Below are positions 54,727-64,000 of a DNA stretch of 64,000 bases, piece after piece. The notes under the pieces were generated by a model. It saw only the letters and a program-made list of their open reading frames with translations, made no database searches and was not told where the DNA came from. Source of the stretch: Microbacterium foliorum (GTDB taxonomy: Bacteria; Actinomycetota; Actinomycetes; Actinomycetales; Microbacteriaceae); assembly GCF_006385575.1 (NCBI RefSeq), contig NZ_CP041040.1, forward strand, positions 930,001 through 994,000, read 5' to 3'. Within the stretch, counting starts at the first letter, position 1. Each line of letters begins with the position of its first letter. Made by a program: the position numbers and the translations under genes.

Positions 54727-55613
54727 TACTTGACTGCTCCTGCCGTGATGCCGCGTGTGAGGGTGCGTTGGAAGATGAGGAAGAAGATGAGAGTGGGGAT
54801 GATGCCGAGCAGCGCGGACGCGCTCGTGGTCGTGACGTCCATGAGCCGGTCGCCCTGCAGCACGCTGATCGCCACGGGGACCGTCTGATTCGCGTAGGAT
54901 GCGAGGAAGGTCAGCGGGATCAGGAACTCGTTCCACGTCCAGATGAAGAAGAAGATCAGCAGCACCGACAGGGTCGGGCGGCTGATCGGGAAGACGATCC
55001 GCCAGAGGATCTGCCAGCGACTCGCACCGTCGATGGACGCCGCTTCGAGGATCTCCTTGGGGAACGTGCCGTAGACCGACGACAGGAGATACGTGCCGAA
55101 AGCCGCCTGGATGACCGTGAAGACGATGATCACCGACCACACGTTGTCGTACAGGCCGACGGACTTGAACATGTAGTACAGCGGGTAGAGCAGCGCCTCC
55201 TGAGGCAGCAGGTTGGCGAGCAGGAAGAGCAGCACGATCCAACTGCGCCCGCGGACGCGGCCGATGCCGATCGCGAAGGCGTTGAGCATCGAGATCCCGA
55301 CGGCGAGCACCGAGACGATGCCGGCGATGAAGATGGAGTTCCAGACTTTCTCGGGAAAGTTCACGCGCTCCCAGAACTTGATGATCCCGCCGAAGTCCAG
55401 GGTCTCGGGGAAGGCGAGAGGGCCCGACGTCGCGTAGTCCACCGGTGACTTGAACGAGTTGACCAGCACGAGGTAGAACGGCGCGATGACCAGCAGCGCG
55501 CCGATCACGACGAGCGCGAGCATGAGCCAGTCGACGGGGCGCTTCTTGGTCATGCCGCCGCGCGGGCGGCTCTGGGCGGGCTTGCCGGTGACGATGGCGG
55601 TGGTGGCGTGCAT
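54726..55613 (-). CDS. Sugar ABC transporter permease (MalG-like)
   Basis: 295 aa with six membrane helices and the EAA loop motif EILEAASIDGASRWQILWRIVFPISRP that contacts the ATPase. MalG/GanQ branch of carbohydrate uptake permeases. The start at 55613 overlaps the partner permease stop (TGATG). No ATPase gene is in the operon, so a shared multitasking MsiK-like ATPase encoded elsewhere is likely, as in other actinomycete CUT1 systems. Confidence 0.92.
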   Translation of the reverse strand: MHATTAIVTGKPAQSRPRGGMTKKRPVDWLMLALVVIGALLVIAPFYLVLVNSFKSPVDYATSGPLAFPETLDFGGIIKFWERVNFPEKVWNSIFIAGIVSVLAVGISMLNAFAIGIGRVRGRSWIVLLFLLANLLPQEALLYPLYYMFKSVGLYDNVWSVIIVFTVIQAAFGTYLLSSVYGTFPKEILEAASIDGASRWQILWRIVFPISRPTLSVLLIFFFIWTWNEFLIPLTFLASYANQTVPVAISVLQGDRLMDVTTTSASALLGIIPTLIFFLIFQRTLTRGITAGAVK

Positions 55614-56578
55614 CAGAGACCCGCCCTTTCCTTGCGCTCGAGGGAGTTCTGCACGCGGATGAAGATGATCGACACGATCACGACGACGATGGTCAGCACG
55701 GTCGCGATCGTCGCGCCGTAGCCCACGTTCCGCTTCGTGAAGAACTCCTGATAGGCGTAGTACGCGGGCACCAGGGTGGCACCCGCGGGGCCGCCGCGCG
55801 TGATGATGTACACGGGGCCGAAGACCTTGAGGGCGGCGATCGTGCAGGTGAGCGTCACGACGAAGATCTCCGGGCGGATGATGCTCATCGTGATCGCGGT
55901 GAATCGCTGGAACCAGTTCGCGCCGTCGAGCTCGGCGGCCTCGTACAGTTCGGGATCGACGCGCTGGAGCGCCGCCATGAAGACGACGACGGGGTAGCCG
56001 AGCTGCACCCACACCATGACGACCATCAGCACGATGAGGGCTGACGGCATCTGGCCGAGCCAGTCGTAGGCGGGGATGCCGAACCATCCGAGGATCTGGT
56101 TGAGCGCGCCGTCGCCACCCGGCCGGACGATCCAGCCGATCACGATGCCGGCGACGGCGATGGGCAGGATCTGCGGGAGGTAGTAGGTCGCGCGCAGGAA
56201 GCTGCCGACCTTGCCGCCGAACTTTCGACCGACCACGTCGAAGAGCAGGGCGGCGACGATCAGACCGACGATCGTCGGCACCACGACCATGGCGATGATC
56301 ATCCACACCGAGTTCGTGAACGAGGTCCAGAAGTCGCTGTCGGTGAGGATCTTCTGCCAGTTCTCGAGGCCGATGAACTCGGGCGCGCGCACTCCCTTCC
56401 ACTTGGTGAAGGTCAGATAGACGTTCCAGATCAGCGGGACGATGACGACGACGAGCAGAAGCACGAAGCCGGGGAGCAGATACAACCAGTAGGCCCCGGT
56501 CCCGCCGCTGCGCTGCGGGATCGACGGCTCTTCGGGCGGCAGTTTCGTGCGGCCCTCGCGTCGGGTGACGAGTGACAT
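55613..56578 (-). CDS. Sugar ABC transporter permease (MalF-like)
   Basis: 321 aa. Six membrane helices follow a cytoplasmic N-terminus; the EAA motif is ELYEAAELDGANWFQRFTAITMSIIRP. It pairs with the downstream MalG-like permease. The ATG at 56578 is preferred to the ATG at 56584 because GGAG then stands 6 bp upstream rather than touching the start. 58 bp separate it from the binding-protein gene. Confidence 0.92.
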   Translation of the reverse strand: MSLVTRREGRTKLPPEEPSIPQRSGGTGAYWLYLLPGFVLLLVVVIVPLIWNVYLTFTKWKGVRAPEFIGLENWQKILTDSDFWTSFTNSVWMIIAMVVVPTIVGLIVAALLFDVVGRKFGGKVGSFLRATYYLPQILPIAVAGIVIGWIVRPGGDGALNQILGWFGIPAYDWLGQMPSALIVLMVVMVWVQLGYPVVVFMAALQRVDPELYEAAELDGANWFQRFTAITMSIIRPEIFVVTLTCTIAALKVFGPVYIITRGGPAGATLVPAYYAYQEFFTKRNVGYGATIATVLTIVVVIVSIIFIRVQNSLERKERAGL

Positions 56579-56636
56579 GTTCATCTCCAGGAGGATGCGG
56601 GGGAGACGCCGTGCAGTCGTCGCCCCCGCGGGCGGA

Positions 56637-57944
56637 TCAACGGAATTCGGACGTGCCCTCGTCGTACTGCTCGCCGAGGTTCGTGTTGGTGGTCTCCGCA
56701 TCCTGCGTGCCGGTGATCAGACCCTGGAGCTCCTGCACGATCACGTCGTAGAAGCCGGGCGCGGGCCAGTCCGGGTAGAACGCGAGCCCGTCGGCGTCGA
56801 GCACGCCGTTGAACGTCTCGATCAGTGCCGCGCTCTTCTCGTCGGTGATGTCGGCGGTGTCTGCCGCGACCGGGAGGCCGCCGTTGTTGCCGATGATCGC
56901 CTGGATCTCCGGACGCATCGTGATGTCGATGAACTCGTAGGCGAGCTCCTTGTTCGCCGCGTTCTCGGGGACGACCCAGAGGTTGCCGGATGAGCCGAGC
57001 GAGAGGTCGGCGCCCGGGAACGCGGTCATCGTCCAGTCGAAGCCGGTCGCCTCGGAGACGAAGCGACCGAACCACCAGGAACCCGACACGAAGATGGGCG
57101 AGGTGCCGTTGATGAACGAGACACCGGCGTCTTCAGCCTTGACCGAGGAGACGTCCGAGGCGATGTAGCCCTTGTCGATGTAGTCCTTGAGCGTCTCGGA
57201 CGCTGCGGTGACCTCCGGGCCCTGCCAGTCGACCTCGCCGTCGTACAGCTGGTAGGAGTCGACGAAGCCGCGGTCGCCTTCGAGCAGCGCGAGCTGGTAC
57301 CAGAGCTGTCCGAGCGGATACTCGGCGCCGGCCTCGGCGAGCGGGGTGACGCCCTGCGCGACGAACGCGTCGAGGACGTCGACGAACTCGTCGTACGTGG
57401 TGGGGATCTCGAGCCCCGCCGCGGCGAACGCATCCTGGTTGTAGTAGACGCCCACGAACTCGCCGTAGTTCGGGACACCGAACCAGGTGTCGCCGCCCAT
57501 GACGCCGTCGTCGGAGTACTTCGCGGTGGTCTGGAGCGAGGGAGCGAGCTTCTCGTCCCATCCGTACTCCTCGACGGCGTCGGAGATGTCCGAGATGAGC
57601 CCTGTGGAGGCGAGGAACCCGGCGGTCGCGTTGCCCTTGTTGAATTCCATGAGGTCGGGCGCGGCGTCGGTGTCGAGCACCTGGCTGGCCGTCTTCTGGA
57701 TCTGCTCGAAGGACTTCTCCTCGAACTCGACCGTGGCCCCGGTCTCCTCTTCGAAGATCGCGATCGCCTCGGCCCAGGCCTTGCCCATGGCGCTGTCCGC
57801 GCCTTCGTAATGCCAGAGCTTGAGGGTGTCTCCGTCGCCGCCCTCGTCTGCCGAACCGGCGGTGCAGCCGCTCAGCGCGATGCCTGTCGCGGTGAGCGCG
57901 GCGAGAGCCGCCAGCGTCTTCGTCCTGCGTGTGGTGCGTGCCAT
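56637..57944 (-). CDS. Sugar-binding lipoprotein of the ABC transporter
   Basis: 435 aa. A lipoprotein signal with lipobox LSGC (Cys27) is followed by a family 1 extracellular solute-binding fold (LKLWHYEGADSAMGKAWAEAIAIFEEETGATVEFEEKSFEQI at the start, PDLMEFNKGNATAGFLA, GVPNYGEFVGVYYNQDAF, PIFVSGSWW). Aromatic residues in the binding cleft suggest an oligosaccharide ligand. AAAGGAG precedes the ATG. First gene of the operon, with a LacI-type operator 80-90 bp upstream. Confidence 0.92.
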   Translation of the reverse strand: MARTTRRTKTLAALAALTATGIALSGCTAGSADEGGDGDTLKLWHYEGADSAMGKAWAEAIAIFEEETGATVEFEEKSFEQIQKTASQVLDTDAAPDLMEFNKGNATAGFLASTGLISDISDAVEEYGWDEKLAPSLQTTAKYSDDGVMGGDTWFGVPNYGEFVGVYYNQDAFAAAGLEIPTTYDEFVDVLDAFVAQGVTPLAEAGAEYPLGQLWYQLALLEGDRGFVDSYQLYDGEVDWQGPEVTAASETLKDYIDKGYIASDVSSVKAEDAGVSFINGTSPIFVSGSWWFGRFVSEATGFDWTMTAFPGADLSLGSSGNLWVVPENAANKELAYEFIDITMRPEIQAIIGNNGGLPVAADTADITDEKSAALIETFNGVLDADGLAFYPDWPAPGFYDVIVQELQGLITGTQDAETTNTNLGEQYDEGTSEFR

Positions 57945-58021
57945 CGTCGGCACTCCTTTCTCAGTGGCCCTGGGGCCGGACACTTCAGTGGGTCGGGTGT
58001 TCAGTTGTGATGAGGTAGTCG

Positions 58022-58035
58022 TCGAAGCGTTTCGA
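58022..58035. promoter_or_regulatory. LacI-type operator upstream of the sugar-uptake operon
   Basis: TCGAAGCGTTTCGA, palindromic except for one position, with the central CG step typical of LacI-family operators. The 16-nt string TCGTCGAAGCGTTTCG around it occurs again at 59110-59125 before the lacI-type gene, linking both to the same repressor. Confidence 0.75.
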
Positions 58036-58068
58036 CAACGGTGATGCGGCTAGGTTCTCCGCGGGCGG

Positions 58069-59082
58069 TCACTCCCGAGCGGGAGCGACCGATCCGGCGA
58101 GGTGGTACTCGGGCGGGATGAGATGGATCTGGGCGGGCATGCCCGCATCTTCGAGGCGCCGCACGGCGAGATCGACGGCGAGCTCGCACGACTTCTGGGG
58201 CACGAGCGGGATCGTGTCGATCGGAACGGCTAGTGAGGAGGTGTCGAACGATGCTGCGGCCGAGATCACCGACACGTCCTCGCCCACCGTCAGTCCGTGG
58301 GCGGCGATCGTCTCGAGGAGGGTCTCATGCACGTCGCCGACGGCATGCACGATGAATGCACGGACGCCCCGGCTCAGCGCCAGCTCAGCTGCGGCGCGTA
58401 CTGCCGAGGCATCGGTCGTCGTGACGCCGGTCGTCGCCCAGTCGAGGTCGACTCGCCGCTGGGCGGCCCGGTCCTGCACGCCGAGGAGCAGTCGTCGGGG
58501 GAAGTTCGACTTGCGGTACGAGACCTCGGTCTGCCCGAGCAGCGTGACCGCGGTGTGCCCGGCATCGGCCAGGCGATCCACGGCGAGGTGCCCTGCGCCT
58601 TCGAAGTCGAGGTCGACGCAGGTCAGACCGTGCGCGTCGTCCGGGATCCCGATGAAGACGGTCGGGGAGCGTAGGGATCGGGCGATCTCGGCTCGCTCGT
58701 CGTCCGGCGCGACGTCGAGCACGAGGATGGCGTCGACCAGGTTGCTCGCGGCGACGCGGTTCATCCCCTCGGATGCCTGCTCGTCGGTCAGCAGCAGGAT
58801 GTCGTAGCCACGGCGACGGGCGGCGACGGCTGTCGCGAGCACGAAGGCCATGTGCGTGGGGGCATGCGTGTCGGCGCGAAGGGGCTCGGTGAGTCCGAAG
58901 ATCTGGGTACGGCGGCCGGCCAGCATCCGCGCTCCGGCGTCGGGCTCGTAGCCGAGCGTCTGCACCGCGTCCTCGATGCGCCGACGTGTCTTCTCCGAGA
59001 CCGGACGCTTGCCGCTGAGCGCATAGGAGACCGTGCTGATCGACACTCCGGCAGCCTCGGCCACCTCGTGAATCGTCGTCAT
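58069..59082 (-). CDS. LacI-family transcriptional regulator
   Basis: 337 aa. The N-terminal HTH is TIHEVAEAAGVSISTVSYALSGKRPVSEKTRRRI with the hinge helix VQTLGYEPDAGARMLAGRR. The sugar-binding core has SYRKSNFPRRLLLGV and VDAILVLDVAP. It lies directly upstream of, and on the same strand as, the transporter operon, with a copy of the same operator in its own promoter (59113-59126), so autoregulation plus control of glycoside uptake is likely. Inducer unknown, presumably a xyloglucan-type oligosaccharide. Confidence 0.93.
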   Translation of the reverse strand: MTTIHEVAEAAGVSISTVSYALSGKRPVSEKTRRRIEDAVQTLGYEPDAGARMLAGRRTQIFGLTEPLRADTHAPTHMAFVLATAVAARRRGYDILLLTDEQASEGMNRVAASNLVDAILVLDVAPDDERAEIARSLRSPTVFIGIPDDAHGLTCVDLDFEGAGHLAVDRLADAGHTAVTLLGQTEVSYRKSNFPRRLLLGVQDRAAQRRVDLDWATTGVTTTDASAVRAAAELALSRGVRAFIVHAVGDVHETLLETIAAHGLTVGEDVSVISAAASFDTSSLAVPIDTIPLVPQKSCELAVDLAVRRLEDAGMPAQIHLIPPEYHLAGSVAPARE

Positions 59083-59112
59083 CAGGACTCCATCGTCGCT
59101 ATCGGTTCATCG

Positions 59113-59126
59113 TCGAAGCGTTTCGC
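59113..59126. promoter_or_regulatory. LacI-type operator upstream of the lacI-type gene
   Basis: TCGAAGCGTTTCGC shares 16 contiguous bases (59110-59125) with the site at 58019-58034. A CCGAAAGCG half-site-like sequence lies about 10 bp further upstream. Confidence 0.7.
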
Positions 59127-59248
59127 TCGTGCTTCCGAAAGCGATGATAGGCAGAGCCGGACGCCGCGCGCAACCCTTTTGTGGCCAACCGCAACAAATT
59201 CGTGTCCAAAGTCCGGGAGCGGTCCCATCGCATCACCGGACAGGGCGA

Positions 59249-59283
59249 CGGGGCCTCGATGGGGGAGGGGATTCGAGACCCCG
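59249..59283 (-). terminator. Possible terminator after the GNAT gene
   Basis: An 11-bp stem with one mismatch (59249-59259 against 59273-59283) and a G-rich 13-nt loop, just beyond the stop of the minus-strand acetyltransferase gene. Confidence 0.45.
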
Positions 59284-59291
59284 CCGCCGGT

Positions 59292-59750
59292 CTACGAAGT
59301 GATGCGGATCTGGGCGATGACCTCTGAGTACTCGGTCTCGCCGACAGGGGTGAACCCGACGCGCAGGAAGAACGCCTCGGGGCCGTCTTCTCCGGCCTCG
59401 TAGATGACGTTGACGTGATCGAAGCCGCGGGCACGGGCCTCTTCGATCAGGCTCTCGACCGCGAAGCGGCCGACGCCCTTGCCCTGGCCCTCGGCGTCGA
59501 CGTTGATGCGCCACAGCACCGAGCGGAAGTGCTCCTCCGGAGCTTCGGCGTCGAAGTTCGCGCTGACGAACCCGACGACCTGGTCGTCCTCGAGGACGAC
59601 CCGCTGCCAGGAGGTCTGCGGGTTGATGACCGTCGCCGCGATGCCGTAGGACACCGGAGCGAGGAACTGCTCCTGTCCGGGCTTGAGCGACAGGTTGTTC
59701 ACGGCGACGATCGTCGCAGCGGAGAGTTCCACCATGCGCAGTTCGGACAT
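59292..59750 (-). CDS. GNAT-family N-acetyltransferase
   Basis: 152 aa GNAT fold. The acetyl-CoA loop WRINVDAEGQGKGVGRFAVESLIEEARARG carries the Q/RxxGxG/A motif, preceded by VVGFVSANFD on strand 4, with FFLRVGFTPVGETEYSEVIAQ at the end. Substrate (polyamine, antibiotic or peptide N-terminus) not predictable. The ATG at 59750 is favoured over the GTG at 59756 because a minus-strand TAGCCT stands exactly 6 bp upstream (leaderless). Divergent from icd. Confidence 0.82.
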   Translation of the reverse strand: MSELRMVELSAATIVAVNNLSLKPGQEQFLAPVSYGIAATVINPQTSWQRVVLEDDQVVGFVSANFDAEAPEEHFRSVLWRINVDAEGQGKGVGRFAVESLIEEARARGFDHVNVIYEAGEDGPEAFFLRVGFTPVGETEYSEVIAQIRITS

Positions 59751-59756
59751 AGTCAC

Positions 59757-59762
59757 AGGCTA
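59757..59762 (-). promoter_or_regulatory. Leaderless -10 element (TAGCCT) for the GNAT gene
   Basis: Minus-strand TAGCCT, then GTGACT, then the ATG at 59750. Confidence 0.55.
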
Positions 59763-59883
59763 GCCCCTCCCAAGGGTCCCGTGCAGAAACCTCGACTTTC
59801 GTCAGGGGTGCCCCACCGCGGAATGCCGGAAGTCGATGTCAGCGCCTCCTCGCGGCGAACGTGCGCCGGGAGCGCCTCAGGTA

Positions 59884-59897
59884 TCTTGGTATCGAGA
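59884..59897. promoter_or_regulatory. Imperfect dyad just before the icd start
   Basis: TCTTGGTATCGAGA reads as a dyad with two mismatches around a central TA, ending 5 bp before the icd ATG. It may be an operator or part of a promoter; the binding protein is unknown. Confidence 0.35.
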
Positions 59898-59902
59898 CAA
59901 AT

Positions 59903-62149
<2,247 letters not shown>

Positions 62150-62162
62150 CACGGATCGAAGA

Positions 62163-62200
62163 AAGGAGGGGCCGGATGCGCGAGCATCCGGCCCCTCCTT
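62163..62200. terminator. Bidirectional terminator after icd
   Basis: A 17-bp perfect stem (AAGGAGGGGCCGGATGC, 62163-62179, with 62184-62200) closes a GCGA tetraloop, between icd and the convergent L,D-transpeptidase gene. Confidence 0.85.
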
Positions 62201-62275
62201 CGTCGTTCTCCGCGAGCCCGGAAGGCCGTGTCCTTCCGAGTCGGCGATGCGCCGGCTCGGTCGGGGGAGCGAGGG

Positions 62276-63796
62276 TCAGTAGTGGACCGACACCTCGAGG
62301 CCGACGGGCGACCATTCGTAGACGTACTTGGCGACGTCGATCGGCATGTTCACGCAGCCGTGACTGCGCGGGTTGCCGAAGTCGTTGTGCCAGTAGGTGC
62401 CGTGGAAACCCTCGTCTCCATTGAAGTACGTGACCCAGGGGACGTTCGGCGTCTCGGTGATCGATCCGTCCGGCTCGCGGCTCTTCATCGTCTGCTCACG
62501 CACATGCGCGTAGACCCTGAAGTTGCCGGTGTCGGTGGGCGTCGCGCTCTTTCCCGACGAGATCGCCCACGAACGGACGACGGCGCCGTTCTCGATGAGG
62601 GTCGCCGTCTGAGAGCTCAGGTCTACATCGATCTTGCGAACCAGGTTGACTGATTCGAACGGAGTCTCGGTGACCTCGATGGGGAAGACGCCCTCGCCGG
62701 CCTCCAGCTTCGCCGCGACATCGGATGCGAGGTTCGAGGTGTCGCCGATCGCGCGGCCGTTCGTGCCCTCGGCGACGGTGCGAAGGATCTCGCCCCCGGA
62801 GTCGACGATGTTCGTCGCATTGACGGGCTCCCGGTTGACGGATGCCGGAAGGGCGTCGATCGTCGCCTGGATCGCCGCCTCATCCGCGACGATGCTCAGC
62901 TCGCCCTCGTCGTCGACGACCGAGAGCCAGGTCGAGGCGGTGGCCGGGTCGACGGGGACCGCACGCTCTTCGCCGATGTAGAAGCCGATCGAACCCAGCA
63001 TCGTGTTCAGTGAGGTGGCAAAGGTCGTGGCATCTTCGTCAGTGACGGCGGGGGCCGCTTCGGCCGGACCGCCGGAGAACTCGAGGCTCTTTCCGCCGTC
63101 CGCGATCGTCGCGACGATGGCGGCGGTGAGGCCGTCGACGTCTACGGCCGTGCCCGGTGCCGAAGGCGTGATCGCATAGCCTCCGCCTGCGGCATCGAAG
63201 ACGACGCCGGCGTCGACAGGGTCTTCGAAGCTCGCCGGCACTGCTTCGCGCAGCGCGGATTCCGCCTTGGTGGGGTCGAGAGTGATGTCGCCGGCGACGG
63301 GGTCGCCCATCCACGCGGTGACGTTCCAGAGCGGACGCTCCGCGAAGGCCGCATCGGCGAGCGCACTCGCGTCGATCGCGGCGCCGAGGTCGGCTCCGGT
63401 CAGGACGATGTCGTCACCGGCTCCCGTGAGAGTGACCTCGGTCTCGGCGACGTGAGCCTGGATGGTCTCTGCGGCGGCCCCGGGAGTGAGCCAGCCGACG
63501 GGGATTCCGGCGACTGTGGTGCCCGGAGCGATCAGGATCATCGATGCGGCGCCTGCGCCGAGGGCCAGGACTCCCACGCCGAGACCGATCCACAGGCCGA
63601 GGCGCTTCTTCTTGGGGGCAGGCTCGATCGGCGCCCAGGCGAGCTCCTGGTCGCCGCTGCTCGGCGGCTGGGAGTCGGTGGGCGCGTTGCCGGAGTCGCC
63701 GGGCGCGACGGTCTGCAGCTGGTCACCGGAGGCGGTCGCCTCGGTCAGCTTCTCGGTCTTCGCATCCTGCGCTGAGATCAGATCGGTCACGAACAT
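62276..63796 (-). CDS. L,D-transpeptidase (YkuD) with peptidoglycan-binding domains
   Basis: 506 aa. A cytoplasmic tail of about 65 residues (Ser/Gln/Pro-rich, then PKKKRLG) is followed by a single membrane anchor (GLWIGLGVGVLALGAGAASMI). Next is a region resembling PG_binding_4 repeats (ETIQAHVAETEVTLTGAG, then AAIVATIADGGKSLEFSGG). The C-terminal YkuD domain carries the catalytic signature HGTYWHNDFGNPRSHGCVNMP with the cysteine about 25 residues from the end. It forms 3-3 peptidoglycan cross-links outside the membrane. The start is uncertain: GTG at 63799, ATG at 63796 or GTG at 63790, all near a GGGGGG run; the last has the best spacing (8 bp). Confidence 0.92.
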   Translation of the reverse strand: MFVTDLISAQDAKTEKLTEATASGDQLQTVAPGDSGNAPTDSQPPSSGDQELAWAPIEPAPKKKRLGLWIGLGVGVLALGAGAASMILIAPGTTVAGIPVGWLTPGAAAETIQAHVAETEVTLTGAGDDIVLTGADLGAAIDASALADAAFAERPLWNVTAWMGDPVAGDITLDPTKAESALREAVPASFEDPVDAGVVFDAAGGGYAITPSAPGTAVDVDGLTAAIVATIADGGKSLEFSGGPAEAAPAVTDEDATTFATSLNTMLGSIGFYIGEERAVPVDPATASTWLSVVDDEGELSIVADEAAIQATIDALPASVNREPVNATNIVDSGGEILRTVAEGTNGRAIGDTSNLASDVAAKLEAGEGVFPIEVTETPFESVNLVRKIDVDLSSQTATLIENGAVVRSWAISSGKSATPTDTGNFRVYAHVREQTMKSREPDGSITETPNVPWVTYFNGDEGFHGTYWHNDFGNPRSHGCVNMPIDVAKYVYEWSPVGLEVSVHY

Positions 63797-63832
63797 CACC
63801 CCCCGGTTTCTCGCGTGTCCTTACCGATATGC

Positions 63833-63846
63833 TACGCGATCGCGTA
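63833..63846. promoter_or_regulatory. 14-bp palindrome upstream of the L,D-transpeptidase gene
   Basis: TACGCGATCGCGTA is a perfect palindrome 37-50 bp before the start codon, beside the A/T-rich GTTATA on the minus strand that could be a -10. Operator or promoter element; regulator unknown. Confidence 0.4.
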
Positions 63847-63892
63847 TAACGGGGAGACAACGGTCCGTGGACCTGTGGAGATCTCGATCGCG

Positions 63893-64000
63893 TCAGTCGG
63901 TGACGACCGCGAGACCGTCGATCTCGACGAGCATCTCCTCACGCGGCAGGCCGGTGAAGACGGTGGTGCGCGACGGCAGGATGCCGCTGGTCGTGTGCGC
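63893..64000 (-). CDS. RidA family protein, C-terminal part (runs off the window)
   Basis: The last 35 codons of a minus-strand gene whose beginning lies beyond the window end. The reading (SGILPSRTTVFTGLPREEML, then VEIDGLAVVTD and a stop) matches the C-terminal strand-helix-strand of RidA/YjgF enamine deaminases: the Arg-Thr-Thr motif, LPREEMLVEI and a terminal [AV]VV segment. RidA proteins remove reactive enamine/imine intermediates from amino-acid metabolism. The active-site Arg in ILPSRTT is present. Confidence 0.75.
   Translation of the reverse strand, partial: AHTTSGILPSRTTVFTGLPREEMLVEIDGLAVVTD

Overview
The window is high-GC, gene-dense DNA from an actinomycete, most likely a member of the Microbacteriaceae such as Microbacterium. 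This is inferred from the strong G/C third-position bias, the housekeeping set (guaA, pcrA, sseB-like, sucC-sucD, a DUF6350 membrane protein, purN, purH, monomeric NADP isocitrate dehydrogenase), WXG100/type VII secretion genes, an LAxTG wall-anchor signal and many leaderless promoters (TAnnnT about 6 bp before the start codon). No rRNA, tRNA, CRISPR array, insertion sequence or prophage was seen.

Layout. 1-3.1 kb: tail of a sugar operon (class II aldolase, ADP-dependent-type sugar kinase, phosphomannose isomerase). 3.1-8.1 kb: DUF3817 protein, guaA, L-lactate dehydrogenase, and an ECF42-type sigma factor with its DGPF/YciI partner behind a matching promoter. 8.2-14.6 kb: small membrane proteins, a glycerophosphodiesterase, a hemerythrin and a large lamin-tail-domain surface protein. 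14.6-17.6 kb: first type VII-like satellite cluster (minus strand). 17.7-28.7 kb: pcrA, an SseB-like protein, a stand-alone LigD-type polymerase facing a LigC-type ligase, a phytoene-desaturase-like oxidoreductase, an SDR/XRE divergent pair and an acyl-CoA dehydrogenase. 28.8-35.7 kb: second type VII-like region. A minus-strand arm holds a lipoprotein, membrane/helical proteins, a YbaB-like protein and WXG100. A plus-strand arm holds a subtilase relic, a helical protein, a mycosin and a Gly-rich WxG protein. A TetR gene lies between the arms. 35.9-43.8 kb: sucCD, DUF2510, an NCS2 purine permease, DUF6350, purNH. 44-50.1 kb: alkylation-repair operon (Ada/AlkA fusion plus Ogt) and a heterodimeric ABC exporter preceded by a possible 21-codon leader ORF. 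51-59.1 kb: a glycoside operon (GH1, GH31 alpha-xylosidase, two permeases, binding protein) with a LacI regulator and two matching operators. 59.3-64 kb: GNAT acetyltransferase, icd, L,D-transpeptidase and the 3' end of a RidA gene.

The least explained content is the pair of type VII-like satellite clusters. They share a kit (WXG100, YbaB-like protein, lipoprotein, large helical protein) but carry no EccB/C/D/E machinery here, so they probably depend on a secretion core encoded elsewhere. The accessory stretch around 29.4-31 kb is visibly less GC-biased than its neighbours, which suggests it is a variable region.
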